This document shows positions 1 to 28,784 of a stretch of 64,000 nt of DNA, one piece after another. The notes under the pieces were generated by a model. That model did not search any database. It was not told the origin of the DNA and saw only the letters and a list, made by a program, of their open reading frames with translations. The first letter of the stretch is position 1. Each line of letters starts with the position of its first letter. The translations under genes were made by a program, and so were the position numbers. The DNA is from Glandiceps talaboti. Its lineage: Eukaryota > Hemichordata > Enteropneusta > Spengelidae. The DNA is taken from contig NC_135562.1 in the NCBI RefSeq assembly GCF_964340395.1, positions 19,075,626 through 19,139,625 of the forward strand, written 5' to 3'.

Positions 1-16219
<16,219 letters not shown>

Positions 16220-17020
16220 GTTCTATTACTGGACCTTAGTCAGCGCTGACTGCGATATGTGTAATGAATAGAATGAAATAAACGTGGCACATAAGGTAGA
16301 ATGTGCCTCAAGGAAGAATTTTCAATGAAAAAAATCAAACGTCTAATATCTCAAAACCTTGCCATATGGAACCTTAGTTCTAATTCTTTTGAAATAATTA
16401 ACATCCATGTTTGGGTTCACTGTCTTAATTTGAAGAGAATCGTCGGTCTTTTTTTCAAGTAAAACTGAAAGGTATTGAGCAGTCTTAAAAACTGGATTAT
16501 AAAATGGATAAAGGTTGAAATCAGTTTGACCTCTATTTATTAAGAGAGTTTACTGAGAGTCAGTTTGAGTTTTCCTCAATACAGTAATAGCAGCAATGTC
16601 ATGAACATTCTGTCAGCAGCAGTATCAATATATATAGTGGATGTATTGTCGATATTACCAAAAGAAAAAACACAGTGTGGTATTTCGATGCAGCTTATTT
16701 ACTTCTTTGATGATTACCGGTCTTGATGGATCTAAAATATGCCAAGGACTAATCTACGGGGGCCGGGGGCTGACTCTGACTCGAGTAGCATTACATGGAA
16801 TACAAAGAGTAGCCAGTCATTTTTTATGGTTTAAACCATATACAGTGGAGGGGAGACGTAACTGGAGTATTTTATAATCATAAACCAACTATGTTTACTG
16901 AGAAAATTATTGAGAATATATACAAATAATATCATACCATACAGTTCTGACCCAAATATTTCGAAGAGACTGAGCTCCTCTTCGTCGGTGGGTCTCCAGT
17001 TGTCAAAAAAATCAAGATTT

Positions 17021-17187
<167 letters not shown>

Positions 17188-17719
17188 ACACCTCTCAAAC
17201 ACCTATGTCAACTGCAACAGAGAGTATTCAAGAACCAAAACAAAACTTTAATTGTGGAATGGAAATGATATGCTGGAACAACTCTTTGGCTCAGATGACA
17301 CTTCCTCCATCACTATACATTCGTTCTAAAGGTGACCACCACTGAATTGCAATGATGGCCTAGAAAGCTACACGACAGCATTTACCGACATACAGAAATT
17401 ATATACAAGACTACCTTTGGTGCTCAAATCGCTTTTTATTGAATGACATCCATATTTCGAGCAAAAAACTAATTATTAAATATGTAAATTACATGCAAAC
17501 TCATTTTGACTGACGCCATATTGGAAATCAACCCACTAGACTGAAGTAAACAGCCACTTTTCAAAAGACACCATTGATGACAGACAACAAGCATTATAAT
17601 ATGCTATAGAATTCTACAAAGCGTGCACCCTCGATGACAAGTGTCTGTGTTGCACACTTCAACACACATCCGAATTCTGCACGCCTTCTACAGAATAGTA
17701 CATTCCATGAAAGCAGATT

Positions 17720-19078
17720 TAAACTGAATGCCTCCTGTATGGGCAAACCCATAGAATGTTGGTCTTACACACATTGTTGTAATGCAAAATTCTGAGTTAC
17801 AGGTAATATATATAGTATACCATTAACTGGAAAATCAATTACATGAAACTATATAAAATTTGGAGCTTGTATTGTTAACATATTGCCTAATTATAATTAT
17901 CAAAAAAATCATTAATTATTTAAATTAAACACTACGATTATAAGCTACATCAACAAGCTTTAAAGGACACATCATGACATGCACTTCTTTACCATCAATG
18001 TATATACTAAATTGTCTGGTTGTATTCAAAAGATATTACTTTATTGTGATTATTAAATGATTATTTATGCAAATTACACATTACAGTGAAAAGCTACATA
18101 AAAAACTACATCAAACGCATGTGATATGTTATGGTTGGTGTACACTGTATGTACCAAGTTAAATGAAATTTGAAGTTTGCATTCAGATCTAGCCTTTAGA
18201 AAAATTACCAAAATTATTAATTATGTAAATTACTCATTAAAACTAAAAACTATACCAACAGACTTTGTAGCATGTGTGTGCTTAATGGTTAGTGTATGTA
18301 CCAGATTGTACTGGGAATAAATACGTGCACATTGACACAAATAGTTTTACTGGCACAAATAAAAAAATCGAAAATTAATGAAATTGATCCTTCTCCTTCA
18401 AGGCTTGTCCCAAGCCGAATACATGAAAACAAAAATGCGACATTCTCCTTTCTTTCCTCAGGAATTGTCCTAAAATCTATTTAAAAATTAAAAGATTAGA
18501 CCATTGATAGAGTCCTTGCATAATTACAACCTGTGATCATTTCAGTCAGAAATGTATATGTCATTGTACGTGGTTTTATGCGCAGTCAAGAAAATTTTTT
18601 GTAGTACACATAACTGAGTAGCAACTTCAGTTTAGAATATTGACGATTTTCGCCAAACCAACACCTCAACCAAGGAATCGGTTTGACCTGGGGTTATCAT
18701 TTTATAGTACAAATAAATCACCAATGGCATTGTAGCACAATTGTTGAGGGCAAGCTTTAGTTGTATACTATGATTATATAGTTTTGTTGCTAGGCATATT
18801 TGCATACATTTGTTAATGATTTATATATATATATTTGCATATTTAAAGAAAATGTTTATTCAATTGTCTACCTATCCTTGGTGTTATATAAACCCTATCA
18901 TTTGACTGTTGTCAAGGGCGTGGTCATCGTTGCTAGGGCCACTTATGAAAGCATGACAAACTCACAATTGCATACTTACACTTTAAGAATCATTACCAAA
19001 TTCCATCCCCAGTATTTAGCGAGGTAAAGTTCAATACCAAAATCATTGGCATCAACCACAAGAGAGATGAACAGACAA

Positions 19079-19113
<35 letters not shown>

Positions 19114-19120
19114 GGCACAT
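17720..19120 (+). mobile_element. Helentron-like non-autonomous repeat, copy 3
   Basis: Begins 'gaatgcctcctgtatgggca', contains diverged ~145-bp units with ATTAATTATGTAAAT-type cores and ends in a GACA tract (19085-19113). The middle part (about 18300-19000) is less similar and may be a separate insertion. Confidence 0.45.
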
Positions 19121-20211
19121 TACATTGATCGAATCTATAATTCAGTTTGTGTTAGAAATAGACATTTTTTCCAAGCAACCTCGAGGAGAGATTAATTCAA
19201 GTATTACTGACATGTACTTGTTTCATTATGTTAAGTACCCCATAGACATTTTAATGGTTTAATGAGATCAATAAAACATTATAATTTCTGTAGAATCTAT
19301 CTGCCTATTATTCTTAAGAACAGTCTGACCCAAACATTGTGTTTTAGTCCTAATTTGTATATCACTTCATAGGATCATCGTGTAATATCTCTTGACCTGT
19401 ATATATTCAGAAGCATCCCTATGACCTTTCAACTAAAGCTGTCAAGTACATTTGGAATTAAAGATTTTTGACGAAACAGTCACCTTATTCATTCCCCATT
19501 GGCAAATCATAGATGTCACGAGTAATCCTTTGTTTATACACCACTATCAACATTTTCACCAAATTTCAGGGGAATCCGTCCATTTATTTTTGAGTTTAAG
19601 CTTTTTAACTAAACGTCACATTTTTTACCCAAAACGCAAAGCTTTGGTGCGATCATATTAATTTGAACAACCTAACATCTAGACAACACAAGCCGCAATC
19701 TTATCAAATACCAAAACAATTCTCCCAGTGGTATTATGAGTTTAAGTCGTGCCAACCCTACACACAAGTACACTTACAGGTGTTAGAGAGAGAGGTCAGA
19801 CAGACAGACAGACAGACAGACAGACTGACTGACTGACTGATAGTAACACTACTGAACTATTAATTTCAGTTGAGCCAAACAATTTCATCCTGACGGCAAG
19901 AAGTAGAATGTTAGTCGATAGGATTTCTCGTTTCTCAGGTTCTGACATATCAATAAAGCAGTGAAATCGAACTGCAACAGCAGCATAAACAATTATAACC
20001 AAACTAATCCAACTACAACTATGCCCACGATAACACTGCATAAAGTTGACGGGGATGAAAACCAAAACTTAGATAGAAAATGTCTTGGCTAATCATGGCG
20101 TAAAAATAGTTTCCTCATAGTTAATGTAAATGGGTAGACAAAATAGCATTATGAGAAATTAAATGTTGTACAGTTAAAAAGCTCATAGTTCATGTCATAG
20201 TTCAGTATTCG

Positions 20212-20217
20212 TTTAAT
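20212..20217 (-). terminator. Possible polyadenylation signal of gene B
   Basis: ATTAAA on the minus strand about 52 bases after the stop codon of the tail exon, the first such hexamer downstream. Inferred from position only. Confidence 0.4.
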
Positions 20218-20268
20218 AAAGTTTAGGTTCTGTCGTTCGGTTTGAACTGTCTCCCAGCTGCTTCAGCC

Positions 20269-21027
20269 TTACGATAAGGAGAGTGTTTCTAACTTGTCTT
20301 TCTGTGAACATTTTGCCATATCATCAGAAGAGCATGTTGCTGCTTCTTCCTTCTGTGGCTGTGGCTGTGGCTGTGGATTTCCAGGTTCCTCTTTCTGAAT
20401 TTGTAATGTCTTATCGGCTACTGGCAATATCTTTAGTATCCCTTTTTGTGTCTGCACTGCCCTATCACCACTAGAATGTTCCTCCGGTTTTCCCGTTGCT
20501 TCTTCCTTCTGTGGCTGTGGCTGTGGCTGTGGCTGTAGATTTCCAGGTTCCTCTTTCTGAATTTGTAATGTCTTATCGGCTACTGGCAATATCTTTGGTA
20601 TCCCTTTTTGTGTCTGTACTGCCCTATCACCACTAGAATGTTCCTCCGGTTTGCCTGCTGCTTCTTCCTTCTGTGGCTGTGGCTGTGGCTGTGGCTGTGG
20701 CTGTAGATTTCCAGGTTCCTCTTTCTGAATTTGTAATGTCTTATCGGCTACTGGCAATATCTTTGGTATCCCTTTTTGTGTCTGTACTGCCCTATCACCA
20801 CTAGAATGTTCCTCCGGTTTGCCTGCTGCTTCTTCCTTCTGTGGCTGTGGCTGTGGCTGTGGCTGTGGATTTCCAGGTTCCTCTTTCTGAATTTGTAATG
20901 TCTTATCGGCTTCTGGTAATGTCTTTGGTTTCCCCTTTTGTGTCTGTATTGCCTTATCATCACTAGAATGTTCCTCTGGTTTGCCTTTCAGCTTGTCTAC
21001 CATCATGATCATACCCAAGCAAAGAGT
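20269..21027 (-). CDS. Gene B: terminal tail exon with Pro/Gln tandem repeat
   Basis: Phase 0 acceptor TTTTAG. It opens [16 protein letters not shown], whose hydrophobic SLGMIMM-like core resembles the alpha-F helix of kinases. It then carries four copies of a unit of about 52-56 residues ([17 protein letters not shown]..., [14 protein letters not shown], a run of QP pairs, KEEA). QP-pair number varies between units, a sign of recent expansion. The frame ends DKLETLSLS-stop. The repeat is hydrophilic, likely disordered and rich in Ser/Thr, so phosphorylation-dependent scaffolding is possible but unproven. Confidence 0.8.
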   Translation of the reverse strand, partial: TLCLGMIMMVDKLKGKPEEHSSDDKAIQTQKGKPKTLPEADKTLQIQKEEPGNPQPQPQPQPQKEEAAGKPEEHSSGDRAVQTQKGIPKILPVADKTLQIQKEEPGNLQPQPQPQPQPQKEEAAGKPEEHSSGDRAVQTQKGIPKILPVADKTLQIQKEEPGNLQPQPQPQPQKEEATGKPEEHSSGDRAVQTQKGILKILPVADKTLQIQKEEPGNPQPQPQPQKEEAATCSSDDMAKCSQKDKLETLSLS

Positions 21028-24000
21028 CTAAAATATAAAATTACGTTAACATTAATTACCTTAATTAAGTTATAATGCCCTAACTTGTTCAGGTGTGTTT
21101 TCGGTAGTTTTTCTTTTAATGGTGTACTTCTTTTATAATACTGTTTTGTGTATATTTTTTATCTCCTCCCCCGTAATGGGAGGCTATATTATGCTTCTGT
21201 TTGTTTGTTTGTTTGTTTGTTTGTTTGTTTGTTTGTTTGTTTGTTTGTTTGTTTGTTTGTTTGTCTGTCCGTCTGTGTCTGTGTATAATTAAAGCCTTTT
21301 GGTAATTAGGCTATAAACCTTAAGAGTGCAAACTTCAACTTTTATTTAACTGGTACATCCATCAACCATTTCAAATTATACTTGTTTGATGTAGTTGTTT
21401 ATGTAGTTCTTAAATGTGGTGTCTAATTTGCATTTTGATAATCAAGCAATGTCTTCAGACTGCAAGCTTCAAATTTCAGATAATGTAGTTCATGTATTGA
21501 TGGTAAAGAAGTGCACGTGCCACTTAAACTTTGATGATGTAACTTATATGCTATATGCATAATTAATGAGTTTTGATAATTAGGAAGTATGTTAACCATG
21601 CAAACTTCCAATTTCATAGTTTCATGTAATTAATTCTCCAATTAAGTGGTACATCATGTGTAAATGTAGTATTTTACATTCCAACAATGTGTGTAGGCCA
21701 GAACACATACGGTTTTGCCCTTACGGGAGGCATTTAGTTTAAATTTGATGCTGTTTGTTTTAGCTAGGCGATATTTTGGCATTCCTTTTTTACCGAAGTA
21801 AATTTGTAATATGTATAACATATAAAGGTCTGAGAACTTAATACATGTTTTTACCCTATAATTTACACTGCTATTTAAATAAATGAGAGCAATATCACAA
21901 GTTACTGCCTGCACAAAGGTTGGCACTCTTTACCAAAATTGTAATGATGCCCAAACCGAAGGTGACGGCATCATCAACATTTTATTAAACAGTGGCAGCC
22001 CGAGGGCAGGCATTAAAATGGGATATTTCTAAGTACTTGTGTTATCAAAATTACACCATATCCACTCATTCATCAAATTATGCACATGTCCACTCATCAT
22101 CCATAATCATTCTTCATCTATAGAAAAGTTTCCCTTTCATGGTGCATTTCGAAATTGTACAAACAACCATTACTTGTATTGAAGCTCGAGTGACAATGCA
22201 GCTAATTTGTAATTATATGTATTGAACTTCTGCAAGAAATAAGCTATTGTGCATCTCAATATACTGACTTTGTCGTCTTGAGCGCTAAAACACTAGAAAA
22301 CGTCAGCAGAATAGATGCGCATCAGTCGAAGTAACTTCATCACGCAAAAGTTCTGCGCAATAGTTTCTGCACACATGGGCATTGTCGCTACGAGGGCAAT
22401 AGTCTATTTAAAGATGGTCAAGTTGTTTGATTCAGACCAATGACAGCTTGTGTACTTCATGTGAACGTTTAGCTGTAATAAAATGATTGCATTATGAAAC
22501 CACAACTTAAATTGTTAAATGCCGATCATTCGATCATATCTTATCAAAAGTATGTCTTGATGGTTTGAGATTGATAGAGATAAAAAAAACTACATGATAT
22601 GCCAATGAGTGGGTGTAAATTATCATGTTACTTACATCACTCTTGTCAACCAGCACGTGATCAACATCTATGTCACCATGGTAACACTCACATTTATGGA
22701 GTTCCTCAATCGCTATGGTTAAATCATGTAAAATTCGATTCATTTCTTCTGGACTTACGTCATGCCAATCAGTGAAATCGGCTAGTTTTATTAACGATTC
22801 CACCTCGGATAAAGATGTAAGGAGAGGCGTCCAACCCAATCGTGAATGCTTTAGCATCTTCAACTGTTCCTGTTTAGATTTACCTGATAAGCCTGGTATT
22901 AAGACGGAATAATGTTATGGTTTATAGACAATTGGTCAATCGATTAGTTTGTCGACAAAATGAAATTGCTATATCTTGTCTTACCACAATATAGATAATA
23001 ACACCAAACGTGATCACGTGACATATGTCATGAAATGTGACTTGTTTAATATGAACTACATAACCATAAAGATGGCGAGATACCCCAGTTTTGACACTCA
23101 ACATGTAACTTAAACTTACACTTGATAGTTAGTGAAATCAAAACTGAAGCTTTCGTCCACACCGGTAGACTTACATTGTTGTAAACTTACATTGTTGAAT
23201 TAGAATTTATAAAGGAAAAGGTGAAATTTACCATGAAACCAATAACTATTGCAAATGGAAACATGATGGATTGATAGATCCGAATGTCCAAAAACAATAT
23301 TCAGTCGATACAACACCTGACCTGATCTGGCTTTGCCTGTACCTGTGTTTTTTACCGACCAATTTTGTATCTTTATTTCATCTTTTGGGCAACAAGAAGT
23401 TATTGAGGGTATCACAAGGTTTGAAATGTGACTGTATACCATGTGACCCCAAATTCCCGCTTAGTTGTTCAGTTGCACCTTTGACATATGGTATAGTAAG
23501 AAACTTTGGTGATGACCCAGTTTAGGTGGCCACATACGTCAAGTGCCTTAAGGATGTGTTTCTTCTCTGCAACACATTCATCAGGATCGTTCATAACAAT
23601 GAACAGTGTTGGCGCTATGGCAGAGTGTCCTAATAGCACCAATTTTGTGATCTCTGGTGTTACAGGAAATCGAGGTATTATTCTGAATGTGTACAGTATG
23701 TATATAGTAACTTTGATGGAATAGTCTTCTCCCCGGCTTGTCGTTGTATCCGCGGAAACGGGATTGATTCATTCTCCTCTGACTTGATAGTAACATGTGA
23801 TGTCATCATCCAGGATGTTTATATGTTAACTCTTGTGTGCGTGTCATCTACATATCACAAGCAACACATTGGTGATGTTTTGTTTTTGCTATGGCCATTA
23901 ATTTCTAGATCTTCCATGTAGGTATTTCATGTAATATAAGAGATTTGTGACTCGTAGTCCCTCTTTGAATCTGTCTGTTGAATTGTCATTTCTCAGTTGA

Positions 24001-25469
24001 GACAAAGGTCACACATCTGGGATTCGATTCTTTTGTCACACGATTCCAATGATGAGTCATGCGACCAACTCAGAACATCAGACTGGTGAACAAGTCGACA
24101 TGTGTGGATGAAAGCTTCAACTTTGCTATCGCTAAATATCAATTGTTTCAAAAGATCAAGTTCCATGTTGATACTGTAACCTCCGTAGAAGAGCTTGCAT
24201 CAATATTACTTTGAAACTATTAAAATGACCATTAATGAACCAATCAATGCAAAAGTGAATATATTAAATACCTTGTTTGCTTGAATGTTTAGTTAATGCT
24301 CTGATTCCTTTCACAAGAGGTTTCACGTTGATAAATGTAAAGTCGTCAGCAGAGAACGAATAAATTGGTGGATTGATGATGGAACTCAGTGGTAGTAGAA
24401 AGACAGCCACCCATGGATATACGTCGTTTGGTATTTCAATACCTGCCAGGCCAAATAGAGTTATTGCGATAATTGGTAAAGAGGTGAGTAGGTTTGTACC
24501 GGTGATACCCAGGACCATAATAATTGTCTTACGGGATATTTTGGATTTGCGAGATGTAGTCAAAGTAGAACCAGACGTCAACCTTTTATACAAGATGATA
24601 GCATAACATACAGCTATAGAGATACCGTAACATAAGGGAGGAACTGTGAAGAACGCCACAGAAAACTCCCAACCAGGTGGACGGTCATGGCGAAGATGAA
24701 CTGGCAAACAGACTTGGCTCTGCCCATAAAACGATTCTCCAAAGTATCTTAATCTGCTAACCGGAACGATAATCGGGACGAGATTTAAAACAAATCCCAC
24801 TGTGACGATGATACCCACTTTCCTTGCACTCACTCGAATTAACCTCAGTGGGTTAGAAAGAACAAGGCAACGTATAAACGACATAACAGCCACCAGAAAC
24901 ATCGACATATGTTTGGACAGTGAAGCAACAATGCCAATGAATGAACAAAATATACTGTGTCGCCATGTGATATCATGGGTGATATATCTATCCTTATAGT
25001 ACATGTCAACACTTGCAATGGATAGCACGTAGATGCTTATCAGAAAATCAGAAATTGACAGCAAAAATATCAATAAAGCATCTCCTGACGTCAGAGTTTT
25101 TCTGTTCTTTTTACGTAGTCTCCATATAATACAATATGAATTAAAACCGAATGAAAATAGTCCAATAACCCATGCAAACAGACGTGCTCCAACATCAGGC
25201 AGAAGATCTTTGCATGTCGAAAATACATCGGCTTTAGGTAAACATTCTTTAATGGGTCTTGTCTCATTTCTAGCTATGCAGCATAACGCATAGAGATCAG
25301 AATATCTGTTAAAAGAATAAGACATTCCGCGCGTTACAGTTCAATAGTGACCTAAGACGTTCTAGTAATAAGTGGCGACATTAGCTATAATATCATTTAT
25401 ATTGACAATTTAATTTCTGTGTCCACAATATTCGAAATTATCTTTTACACTTCAAATTTCAAATACGAG

Positions 25470-25564
<95 letters not shown>

Positions 25565-25617
25565 CTGTCATGTAGTCAGACAGGAAGAAAGAAAGAAAGA
25601 AATTAAGAAAGAAAGAA

Positions 25618-25648
<31 letters not shown>

Positions 25649-25714
25649 TAAACTGAGAAAGACTGGAGGGGAGGGGATTGGAAGTCAGCTAGAGAGACAG
25701 AGACACCCAGATGC

Positions 25715-25808
<94 letters not shown>

Positions 25809-28618
25809 CGTCCGTCCGTCCGTCCGTCCGTCCGTCCGTCCGTCCGTCCGTCCGTCCGTCCGTCCGTCCGTCCGTCCGTCCGTCCGTCCGTCCGTCCGTC
25901 CGTCCGTCCGCCCGCCCGCCCGCCCGCCCGCCCGTCCGTCCGTCCGTCTGTCTATCTGTCTGTCTCATGTCTGTCTGTCGGTCGATCGGTCGGTCGGTCG
26001 GTCTGTCTGTCTCACCTGTAAGTTTAATATACAGGCCAGTAACCTAGTGTCAATATTAATAATACTGAAAACAATTACTCACAGTGCCTGTAGACTTGTC
26101 AGCTCTTTAAAAAGACCACTTCCAAAATACGTGATTTTGTTGTTACGTAGGTCTCTGAAATGCCCATTAATTGAATCGTCATTAGTACAAATCGATTAAG
26201 TATAGAGGGGCAAATTAATCGGTTAAATTCAGTCTGTGTGGCTAGCTGTTCACCTTTCTTTTCACAACTCAAACTGTGCAGATAGATAACCAGAGAACTG
26301 AACGTGACAACACACACAGTAACGCTAGTCTTAGAGGCTATTGCATACTGGTATGTATAATCTGTTGTCTTTAATATGCCATTCTCTTACAGAACAAATA
26401 AGACTAGTATGCATTTGTAAGCAAAACCGTAGTTCAAGGGCACAGTAAGGTAAGAACAAGCATGAAGGCTCTGTCTGAGTTAGCATCTAAGAAAAATAAG
26501 GAAACGTCATCGAGGACTCTGATACCTCCGTTAGAGAGAAACATGCTACATGCAACACCATGTACCACCAACAAGCACATGGTAAAAGCATGACTTTGAT
26601 TCGACAGTTTTGTACAAATAAACATGTCTTCTGTCAGATTAGTAAGTTATTGGTAGTCGTGTCTTTGCTGACATGACGTATGTGCCACTGCCCACAGTGC
26701 GTATCTCGGCCTCTCTGTAAATTGCTGTTGACATTCATTTCACTCAGAATAACACGATAAAAACGTCTTGAATTGTTCATGATAGTTTAGATAATATTGA
26801 TGTCGACAGACGTCATTGACAAACAAATTTGTCACTAGACAAAAACCAGAGTCGATTGGAATATCGCTACCACGTAGTAGTAGTCAAGTTAGTCTTGCTG
26901 CTAGACGTTCGGGCTTTCTTTCGATGCTATAACTATAAGCGAACGAAGTTCGCATGTGAGGGCTCCATCCTCGATAGCGTTGTTCGGCTGTGTGTCGCAT
27001 TTTATCGGAAGAACATCCGAGGGCTAGCTGATAGACTATAGTCAAGTACGCTCGACTTCGGAGCAAGTCGCTGTACCCGAAGGACCGGCCCCGATCGGCC
27101 GGGATGAGTAAGCTTACACGTGGAAGCACATGTCGTGTGATTGTATATTGTTTTTGGTAAATACAGATGGATTTCGTAAATAGGACAAGTTTAATATTCA
27201 TCATCAAAGAGCTTTAGCCGTTCATACTTTCAAGGGGTGTGGATAGAAAATCATTGACCGATCTTGAACACAAGAAACCGCGTACTTGTACAGTGCAAGG
27301 TCACCGGAAGTACCGTACTTTCCGTACACGTTGTTTTGACTTGCACTTGTGAATTTAGTTTGCAGTCAATTTACCTAATACTGTCGAAAACTGAGTAATG
27401 TGTCCCACATGATGAAATATTTTGCTATCCCTTAAAAACAATTTTCGCGTTTTCAAATTTGTGTTACGATCAAAGCAACCAAAATATGAATCATTGAAAT
27501 TTGAATGCATAAACACGTAACCTTTGGACTCAGCATTTAAACACGACCCCTCAACTCCACAACTTTTAGAACAGTACCACCTCCAACACGATATTGTCAG
27601 CTATCAAAAGTTTTTAGCTTACGCAAATAGCGATGGAGGTAGGGGTCGCACATGAGTCGCGTTTGCCGCAATGCATGCTGGGAAACCCAGAAGAAACTGC
27701 GTGGAGACCCCCTATCGAGCTGTAAACCGAACGTGGATAGAAAGCAAGAACTCTTAGAAAAACACTAGTTCCAGGTCGCTCTCTAGAGGGCGCCCTCGAA
27801 CTAAATATTGGATCCGGCCCCTCTGAAAAAATCTCAACGTCACTTACAATGATTTGGTGTCACTAGAAATGTGTGTTTAGGTAAAAATTATCCTTCATCA
27901 TTGAAATGTGGTATTCTCAAAACAAATTGTTCAAAGTGATTTTTATCATTTCTTTTGTTTCATTGACTGAGAAACATAAGATGATGCTATATGTGAGATA
28001 AAGATACGAAAGGTCTTCCTAGAGTATGAACTGTATAACTTGATGATTACATCAGTTGCAAGGTCTTAGTTTAGGGAGTGTATTGTACACACAATTTTGT
28101 CCAAATGACCATCATCCAGCCAGTTATCCAACTTCTCAGTTCTACAACTTTAATCCTAAACTCAGCTCGTGCATACTCATCACAACCACGAACATTGCAG
28201 AGTCAGTGACCAATCAATTGACAAAGCGATACCTTATGATTTAATTCATACAACTTACAAAATTGTCAACTGTTCTAATCCTGCAAACACACTTTCAGCT
28301 AATCCAGACAGATGATTATTCGAAAGGTTACTACAAAATTAAACAAAATGACAGGTAGTTATTTATTGATACTTTCTTAGTGGAGTTATTATGTCTTGAA
28401 ATGATAACAAAACGATAAGATCAACTTCCCGTGTGTATATTGGTTATTAAGCAGAATTAATAGTTGATAGTCATGTGAATCACTAAAAACCCAAACTGAT
28501 ACACGATATAGGGTTTAATATCGTCATATCTAAATCATCATTAGCATCATTCATTTCCTTCTCATTCTCACATCTCACGATCATCATTGTCATCCCCACA
28601 TCCTTGTCAACGTCGTCG

Positions 28619-28686
<68 letters not shown>

Positions 28687-28708
28687 GCCGCCACCGTCGT
28701 CGTCGTCG

Positions 28709-28784
<76 letters not shown>

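Noticed and set aside
19796-20065. Minus-strand frame downstream of gene B
   Set aside because: Runs into the GACA/CTGA array, has no recognised domain and no splice link to the gene B stop.
21654-21926. Minus-strand frame with KFSDLYML considered as a kinase activation-segment exon
   Set aside because: Its phase does not fit the phase 0 donor and acceptor on either side, and part of it is Helentron-like repeat (NASRKGKT is the repeat's CCTCCCGTAAGGG end).
23200-23800. Possible kinase N-lobe exon ([20 protein letters not shown]) between 7TM and tail exons
   Set aside because: The adjoining frames ([27 protein letters not shown]) match Penelope-element patterns better, and no good acceptor opens the frame. 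The tail exon joins the 7TM exon in phase without it.
26884-27207. Minus-strand 107-codon frame in the LRR 4-5 intron
   Set aside because: No domain, no phase-compatible splice sites, and the region looks like an old repeat.
28201-28260. tRNA or other small RNA genes in this and other introns
   Set aside because: No cloverleaf with A and B boxes was recognised by eye anywhere in the window; a tRNAscan run would be needed to exclude decayed copies.
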